NCBI GenBank assembly: GCA_947467345.1
Contig: CANIHD010000004.1
Span: forward strand, 62,001 to 126,000
Length of the DNA stretch: 64,000 nt
DNA from: Alphaproteobacteria bacterium
GTDB lineage: Bacteria > Pseudomonadota > Alphaproteobacteria > Micropepsales > Micropepsaceae
Reading direction: 5' to 3'
Positions 59,772 to 64,000 of this stretch are shown here, in pieces (the stretch's first letter is position 1; every line of letters starts with the position of its first letter). Under the pieces are notes generated by a model. It ran no database searches and was not told the origin of the DNA. It saw only the letters and a list, made by a program, of their open reading frames with translations. Both the position numbers and the translations under genes were made by a program.

Positions 59772-60451
59772 TGGCGACGTTTCGCCTCGCCACCTACAAT
59801 ATTCACAAATTCGTCGGCGCCGACGGAAAATGGAATCCGGATCGGGTCGTTTCCGTTATTCACGCCATCGATGCCGGTGTGGTCGCGATCCAGGAATTCA
59901 CGATCGATGCGTCGCAAAGCAATCCACCGAGCCCAAAGGATTTCGCCGATGCCTCCGGCTATCGCGTCGTGGAACAGAAAATGCGTCGGCGGGGCGGGCA
60001 GACTCAGTACAATCTTCTTCTCACCCGCGCCGAGATTCGTGGCGCTGAGCTTCTCCCTTTGCGCGTCGCCGGTGTAGAGGAACGAGGCGCCATTGTTGCG
60101 GAAATTGATGGGCTTCGTATCGCGGCGACGCATCTGGGACTGACGCCCGGTGCGCGGCGGCGCCAGCTTGCGATGCTGTTGAATGGCATGAAATACGACA
60201 ACACGCCGCTCGTGCTGATGGGCGATACGAATATGTGACTTCCGTTCGAAGCTGCGCGGCGGCGCCTGGCGCAAGAATTTCCTGGACCGCCTACGCCGGC
60301 CACATTTCCGGCGTCATTTCCATTACTGGCACTTGATCGCATCGTCGCGCGTCCCGCCGGCCTTATCAGCGCGCTTCATAGGTTCGACGGTGCTGGCGCG
60401 CAAACGGCCTCGGACCATTTACCTTTGGTGGCGGAAATCGTCCTTCCTTAA
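59771..60451 (+). pseudogene. Endonuclease/exonuclease/phosphatase-family protein with in-frame stop
   Basis: A 226-codon frame is intact except for TGA at 60236-60238. Before it stand the EEP motifs FRLATYNIHKF, IQEFTID, THLGL and MGDTNM. After it the frame continues LPFEAARRRLAQEFPGPPTP and the catalytic SDHLPLVAEI. TGG (Trp) to TGA explains the lesion, because relatives have Trp after GDFN-E. A truncated 155-residue product would lack the catalytic His. Its ATG overlaps the reductase stop (TGATG), and its end overlaps the flippase-like gene by 33 bases. Confidence 0.85.
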
Positions 60452-61354
60452 ACTGCGCAACGCAATCGCAATGCCCGGCAGCGCCGAAACAAGAACCACC
60501 AAACCATAAGCGATGGACGCGGTTACGCCCTCATGCGCATCCAGCCCCGCGAGAACCCATATGGTGCCTGCGGCGCCTTCGCGAATACCCCAGCCACCAA
60601 TGGTGAACGGCACAACCATCGCGAATAAAACTACGGGTACCAAGGTGACAACTTGCGTGAGAGTCATCTCTACGCCGGCTGCTCGGCCCGCGCAATAATA
60701 CGTAACCAGATAGGTCGCCAATATGGCGAGTGAATACGCGGTTTGAATGCCAACGACATCCGGCGCCAAAACAGCATGTCGCATGTCGCGCAGAAAATCG
60801 CGCGCACGAATTGCAATCGCGGTAGAAGCAAACGGCCCGATATAGGTTAGAAGCACAACCACACTCGGCAATCCGGCGGCAATAAAAGCCACCGTCGCTA
60901 TACCGCGCGTCGCGGCGTCCGCACCGTAAAGAAGAGGCCGGGCAGCGAGCCCCAGCAACATTACAATAAATAGCGCTAGCTGGCCGGAGAGGCGCTCGCA
61001 CAGCACTGCATGCAATGCCGGTCCATAGCCATTTTCGGTCTGCATTGTTTTGCCATGCCTGTAGACGCGGCCGGCATCGCCGAGCACGCCACCGGGCAGA
61101 AGAAGATTTCCCAGAACCGCAAGATAATATTCGCTAAGCGCCGTCTTGAAGGAAATATCGGCGCCGAGTCGGGATGCGGTCAGCTTCCAGCGGGCGGCAG
61201 ACAATACATATTGCGGTACCGAGATAAGAAGCGCGGCGGCAAACCACCACAGATCGAGCATGGCAATGCGCGTGAGCACGGCGCGCATATCCACAAATAG
61301 GGCCACGATTGCGAGGAACGCGAGAGTGACGACGAGGCGCCAAAAGCCGCTCAC
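60419..61354 (-). CDS. Flippase-like integral membrane protein (lysylphosphatidylglycerol synthase TM/UPF0104 type)
   Basis: The 311-residue protein has seven to eight membrane helices (LVVTLAFLAIVALFVDMRAV, LALFIVMLLGLAARPLLYGA, VVTLVPVVLFAMVVPFTIGG) and the family segment VPFTIGGWGIREGAAG. Members of this family act in lipid or glycolipid translocation. It starts at GTG 61354, overlapping the methyltransferase stop by four bases. Here it may move a product made by the adjacent GT4 and methyltransferase. Confidence 0.85.
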   Translation of the reverse strand: MSGFWRLVVTLAFLAIVALFVDMRAVLTRIAMLDLWWFAAALLISVPQYVLSAARWKLTASRLGADISFKTALSEYYLAVLGNLLLPGGVLGDAGRVYRHGKTMQTENGYGPALHAVLCERLSGQLALFIVMLLGLAARPLLYGADAATRGIATVAFIAAGLPSVVVLLTYIGPFASTAIAIRARDFLRDMRHAVLAPDVVGIQTAYSLAILATYLVTYYCAGRAAGVEMTLTQVVTLVPVVLFAMVVPFTIGGWGIREGAAGTIWVLAGLDAHEGVTASIAYGLVVLVSALPGIAIALRSLRKDDFRHQR

Positions 61355-62151
61355 AGCATTTCGTTCCGCAACACCAGCACATCGCGATGACCAACCATAA
61401 GATGACTGAGGCCTTGATCGATGTGCTGCGCGCGCCGCGCCGACCAATCGGCAATGGCGGCCGCACGATCAGGCGCCATTTCAGTGGACGCCATGCGATA
61501 GAATTTTAGTAGCGCATGCTGCATGTCGGTTTGCGCTGGCGAGATATGCCAAGCGCTGTCGGCCATATGCGTGTCATAACCAATTGCGCGAAAGACACGC
61601 GTCAGTGCATTTGGACTTTCCGGTCCAAGGCCGACACCAAAGCCTTTGTCGCGCTGCATATGGTGATGAAACAGATCGGCAATCTCATCATCCAAATCAT
61701 CGCCGGGCTGCCAATGAATGCGCCCATCGACATTGAGGGCGAACAGGCCTGCCGGCACGCGCGCCTCGGCGCAAGCCACAGCGAAGCGTGTGAGCCAGGC
61801 TTCTGAAACAAGATCGAAGAAGGCCGAAGCGGTGACGAGATCGTATGATTGGAAAGACGGAAGCTCGTGCGAGAGATCGAGGTGTAAGGTTTGGGTTTCC
61901 AACGCCGCATGTTGCGCTGGCGATTCTAAGACCTCAAGCAGTGCATCGTCGTCATCGACCAATGTCCAATCTTGCGGGACTTTCAGTCGAGATGCGAGAT
62001 AGCGCAGATTGCTGCCCGTTCCCGCACCGAGATCAATCACGCAAAACGGCTTTCCGGTCCCGACAGGAAGGCGCGCGAGAAGCGATCCATCGCGCGCCGC
62101 CGCGTCCGCGCTTTCGCGCAACGCCAACCATGCAGCGTTAAAGCCGCTCAC
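61351..62151 (-). CDS. Class I SAM-dependent methyltransferase
   Basis: The 266-residue enzyme has motif I CVIDLGAGTGSNLRYLASRL, the acidic motif II region WTLVDDDDALLEVL, and SYDLVTASAFFDLVSEAWL. It is cytosolic, with no signal peptide. I choose GTG 62151, which overlaps the GT4 stop by four bases, over an upstream start. The substrate is unknown; a carbohydrate- or pterin-linked hydroxyl or amine is possible from context. Confidence 0.86.
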   Translation of the reverse strand: MSGFNAAWLALRESADAAARDGSLLARLPVGTGKPFCVIDLGAGTGSNLRYLASRLKVPQDWTLVDDDDALLEVLESPAQHAALETQTLHLDLSHELPSFQSYDLVTASAFFDLVSEAWLTRFAVACAEARVPAGLFALNVDGRIHWQPGDDLDDEIADLFHHHMQRDKGFGVGLGPESPNALTRVFRAIGYDTHMADSAWHISPAQTDMQHALLKFYRMASTEMAPDRAAAIADWSARRAQHIDQGLSHLMVGHRDVLVLRNEML

Positions 62152-63200
62152 GGACGCGCACCTTTCAGCGCGCGTGCGAAGGTCTCTGCGGCCCGATTCC
62201 AATCCGCCAAATGGGCGCGTGCTTCGCGCGAACCTTCAGCAAGCTTCACGCGCAAAGCGGAGTCGGAAATGACGAGACGCAGCACTTCCCGCAAACCCGC
62301 CACATCGCCGGGCGGAACGATGAGCGCGGCTGCCCGCGGCACCGTATCAACAAGCGCGCCGCCGCTTGTGGTAACGATGGGCAGTCCACGCGCTACCGCT
62401 TCGGTCACCACCATTCCATAGCCTTCATAGTGTGAGGCAAGCACGAAAAGATCGGCGCCCGCATAAAGCGCGTGCATCTCCGTTTCGCTCGCTTCGCCGC
62501 GCATCTCGATGCGGGTTTCGAGGCCGAGACGCGCGATCATACGGGTGAGCGATACGGCGTGAGCGGGATCAAGAGTTGGATTTCCGGCGCAGATCAGCCG
62601 CCAGTTCAGATGCAACAAATCGGCAAGCGCAGCAAAGAGGTCCGCGTGTCCCTTTCGCGGCGTCAGCGAAGCCGGGCAGAGAAGCACCAAGGTGTCGCTG
62701 CCACTGCCGCGCGCAAGCGCGGCGGCGTCAACACCCGGTACGCAAACGGAGATGCGTTCGGGCGGCACGTTGCACGCGGCAAGACGGCGGCGCGTGAACG
62801 CGCTGGTCACGATCACATGAGGGGCGTGCGTTAGCGCCCGCGTTTCGCTGCGCATCAGGGCGTCGCGATGATCGTTGGAAAGTCCGGTTTCATCGGCCAG
62901 CGGATGATGGACCAACGCCACCAAATCGAGCCGGTGCGCGTGACGCTCTGCGATGTCCGGCAGCGCGCCGAGCGCCAGACCATCAATAACAACAAGACTG
63001 TTGTTAGGGATGGCGGCGAATGCCGCATTGGCGCGCGCGATGTCAGCCGCGAACGGAAATGGATAGGCGCCGGAAAGTTCGACGACATCTATTTTCTGCC
63101 CCAGCGCGCGCAGTCCTTCGATCATGCGGCGGTCGTAAATATACCCGCCGGTTCGCGTGGAAAGCGGCCCGGGGACGATAAAATAAAGGCGCGTCTTCAC
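62148..63200 (-). CDS. GT4-type glycosyltransferase of the pterin-like cluster
   Basis: The 350-residue GT-B enzyme has a Gly-rich acceptor start (FIVPGPLSTRTGGYIYDRRM), LLCPASLTPRKGHADLFAAL and the E-x7-E donor motif SHYEGYGMVVTEAVARGLPI. It is retaining, family 4. It starts at GTG 63200, overlapping the PTPS-like stop by four bases. Linked translation with a pterin-type enzyme suggests that it may glycosylate a small aglycone rather than a polysaccharide. Confidence 0.88.
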   Translation of the reverse strand: MKTRLYFIVPGPLSTRTGGYIYDRRMIEGLRALGQKIDVVELSGAYPFPFAADIARANAAFAAIPNNSLVVIDGLALGALPDIAERHAHRLDLVALVHHPLADETGLSNDHRDALMRSETRALTHAPHVIVTSAFTRRRLAACNVPPERISVCVPGVDAAALARGSGSDTLVLLCPASLTPRKGHADLFAALADLLHLNWRLICAGNPTLDPAHAVSLTRMIARLGLETRIEMRGEASETEMHALYAGADLFVLASHYEGYGMVVTEAVARGLPIVTTSGGALVDTVPRAAALIVPPGDVAGLREVLRLVISDSALRVKLAEGSREARAHLADWNRAAETFARALKGARP

Positions 63201-63628
63201 GCCGTCAGAAGCCCGTCGGGTTGACGCCCATCAAGTGCGCCTTCGAAGGCGGCCCAGGCGGCGTGCGATTCATGCAAAATCACTTTCATGGACGAAAGAC
63301 CCGATGCCGCCGGACCTAGCGCACCTTCCACAATCTTCGTGGCGATGGCGTCGAACACGACGCGTGCCATGAACTCGGTGGTGGTGTTCGTGCCCTTGAA
63401 GGCCGGCACGTCGTCGAGGTTTTTGAAATTCCACGCCGCGAGCACCGTCTTCACCACCTCCCCGGCACGCCCGATATCGACCACGACATTGTCGGAATCG
63501 AGGGCTGCGCGGCGAAATTCGACATCCACCACGTAGGTGGCGCCGTGCAATGCTTGCGCAGGACCGAATGTTTCGCCCTTAAAACTGTGCGCGATCATAA
63601 AGTGGTCGCGTACCGTAACGGAATACAT
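63197..63628 (-). CDS. 6-pyruvoyl-tetrahydropterin synthase/QueD-like protein with altered metal site
   Basis: The 143-residue protein has the T-fold start MYSVTVRDHFMIAHSFKGET (His14), LHGATYVVDVEF (His28), VVDIGRAGEVVKTVLAAWNF and the C-terminal MKVILHESHAAWAAFEG. Canonical PTPS/QueD proteins have HGH as zinc ligands and a nearby Cys; here position 30 is Ala and no Cys precedes it. It may be a PTPS-VI-like or structural relative acting on a GTP-derived pterin. GAGGG precedes the ATG. Confidence 0.82.
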   Translation of the reverse strand: MYSVTVRDHFMIAHSFKGETFGPAQALHGATYVVDVEFRRAALDSDNVVVDIGRAGEVVKTVLAAWNFKNLDDVPAFKGTNTTTEFMARVVFDAIATKIVEGALGPAASGLSSMKVILHESHAAWAAFEGALDGRQPDGLLTA

Positions 63629-63637
63629 GAAAAACCC

Positions 63638-64000
63638 TCAACTATCGTAGACGATGCGGTGACAGAGAACCGCATTGTTGGCGGCGATGCGCGGCAGGAC
63701 AAGCGGCAGAGCGGAAAAATCATCTTCCCCGGTAATGAGTGCATCGAAAACCGGATCGCGCAGCAATTCCAGCGCCAGTCTCATCCGCTCGGCATGACTC
63801 CGGCGCCCGCGCATAGCGCCGCCAATATGACCGACTTGCGACGAAATCAGACGCAGGCGACGCGAATGAAACGCCGCACCGAGCGCGATGTTGGCGCGCT
63901 TTGTTCCGTACCAAGACAATTCGACAATGCGCCCCTCAAACCCCGCGAGCGCAAGCGCCGTTTCCAACCCCAGCGGATTGCCGCTGGCATGGATCACAAG
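63638..64000 (-). CDS. Zinc-type (MDR) dehydrogenase, N-terminus outside window
   Basis: The visible 120 residues are the C-terminal part of a medium-chain dehydrogenase: VIHASGNPLGLETALALAGF, GRIVELSWYGTKRANIALGA, and a catalytic-domain end LPRIAANNAVLCHRIVYDS. It ends nine bases before the PTPS-like gene, which makes it the first visible gene of the facing operon. It probably oxidises or reduces a side-chain alcohol in the same pathway. The cofactor and catalytic N-terminus are not visible. Confidence 0.84.
   Translation of the reverse strand, partial: LVIHASGNPLGLETALALAGFEGRIVELSWYGTKRANIALGAAFHSRRLRLISSQVGHIGGAMRGRRSHAERMRLALELLRDPVFDALITGEDDFSALPLVLPRIAANNAVLCHRIVYDS

Noticed and set aside
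60236-60238. UGA read as Trp or selenocysteine
   Set aside because: TGA is used as a normal stop by many genes here, the other lesions are TAA and TAG, and no selenocysteine context is seen.
51369-63640. Linking the three-gene nitrile hydratase to the PTPS cluster as in toyocamycin-type pathways
   Set aside because: They are about 11 kb apart with unrelated genes between, on different operons; no QueE, GCH I or nucleoside-forming genes are visible.
1-64000. CRISPR array, prophage or insertion sequence
   Set aside because: No regularly spaced direct repeats, transposase, integrase or phage structural genes were found; the palindromes are REP-like.

Overview
The window looks like chromosomal DNA of a GC-rich alphaproteobacterium. 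Supporting markers are CpdR, a DUF2312/GapR protein beside pyruvate kinase, a GcrA-type C-terminal domain, the small aa3-oxidase subunit IV next to three-gene pntAA-pntAB-pntB, a ROSE-like 5' leader on hsp20, and several palindromic intergenic repeat families. The combination would fit the Micropepsales/Rhizomicrobium neighbourhood, but that placement is a guess. No prophage, plasmid, transposase or CRISPR array was found.

Layout. 1-13 kb: the 3'-truncated gene of an autotransporter, a pentapeptide-repeat protein, two alpha/beta hydrolases, hsp20 with a candidate RNA thermometer, an inositol-monophosphatase-family gene (hisN-like), two 76-bp palindromes, typA, a GT4 glycosyltransferase with an LpxH-like phosphoesterase, and a candidate small RNA with its own promoter and terminator. 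12-20.5 kb: regulators, several of them broken: an N-formylglutamate amidohydrolase pseudogene, cpdR, a LuxR solo with a stop codon at the signal-binding Tyr, a GcrA fragment-like protein, and a TonB receptor-YfiR-CHASE8 hybrid kinase unit whose kinase is frameshifted. 20.7-31.7 kb: tRNA-Val, three GlcG/HbpS-like genes beside a GMC oxidoreductase, two surface-polysaccharide type genes, a TauD dioxygenase, a DUF6624 protein, an amidohydrolase lacking usual metal ligands and an exported methyltransferase. 31.8-44 kb: MltB, rpmJ, a TPR protein followed by three tandem paralogous small exported proteins, pyk, a fused N-formylglutamate amidohydrolase-DUF1244 gene, gapR, a TonB receptor and a sigma-54 activator. 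44-55.8 kb: transhydrogenase, molybdate transport (modBC), a Kelch protein, a three-gene nitrile hydratase/thiocyanate hydrolase-like enzyme, and a set of exported proteins of unknown function with a DUF6152 protein. 55.9-64 kb: Sfp-type transferase, aquaporin, cytochrome c', then two facing gene strings (creatininase, RibD-reductase, endonuclease/exonuclease/phosphatase versus dehydrogenase, PTPS-like, GT4, methyltransferase, flippase-like).

The most promising candidate for an undescribed system is the last block: five genes with 4-base overlaps or tiny gaps face three tightly packed genes, and together they combine GTP-derived pterin/riboflavin-type chemistry with glycosylation, methylation and a membrane flippase-like protein. 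The three-gene nitrile hydratase-like enzyme and the tandem two-cysteine exported proteins are the next most interesting. A second theme is gene decay: at least four genes carry single-base nonsense changes or one-base indels, and these need read-level confirmation before they are treated as biology.
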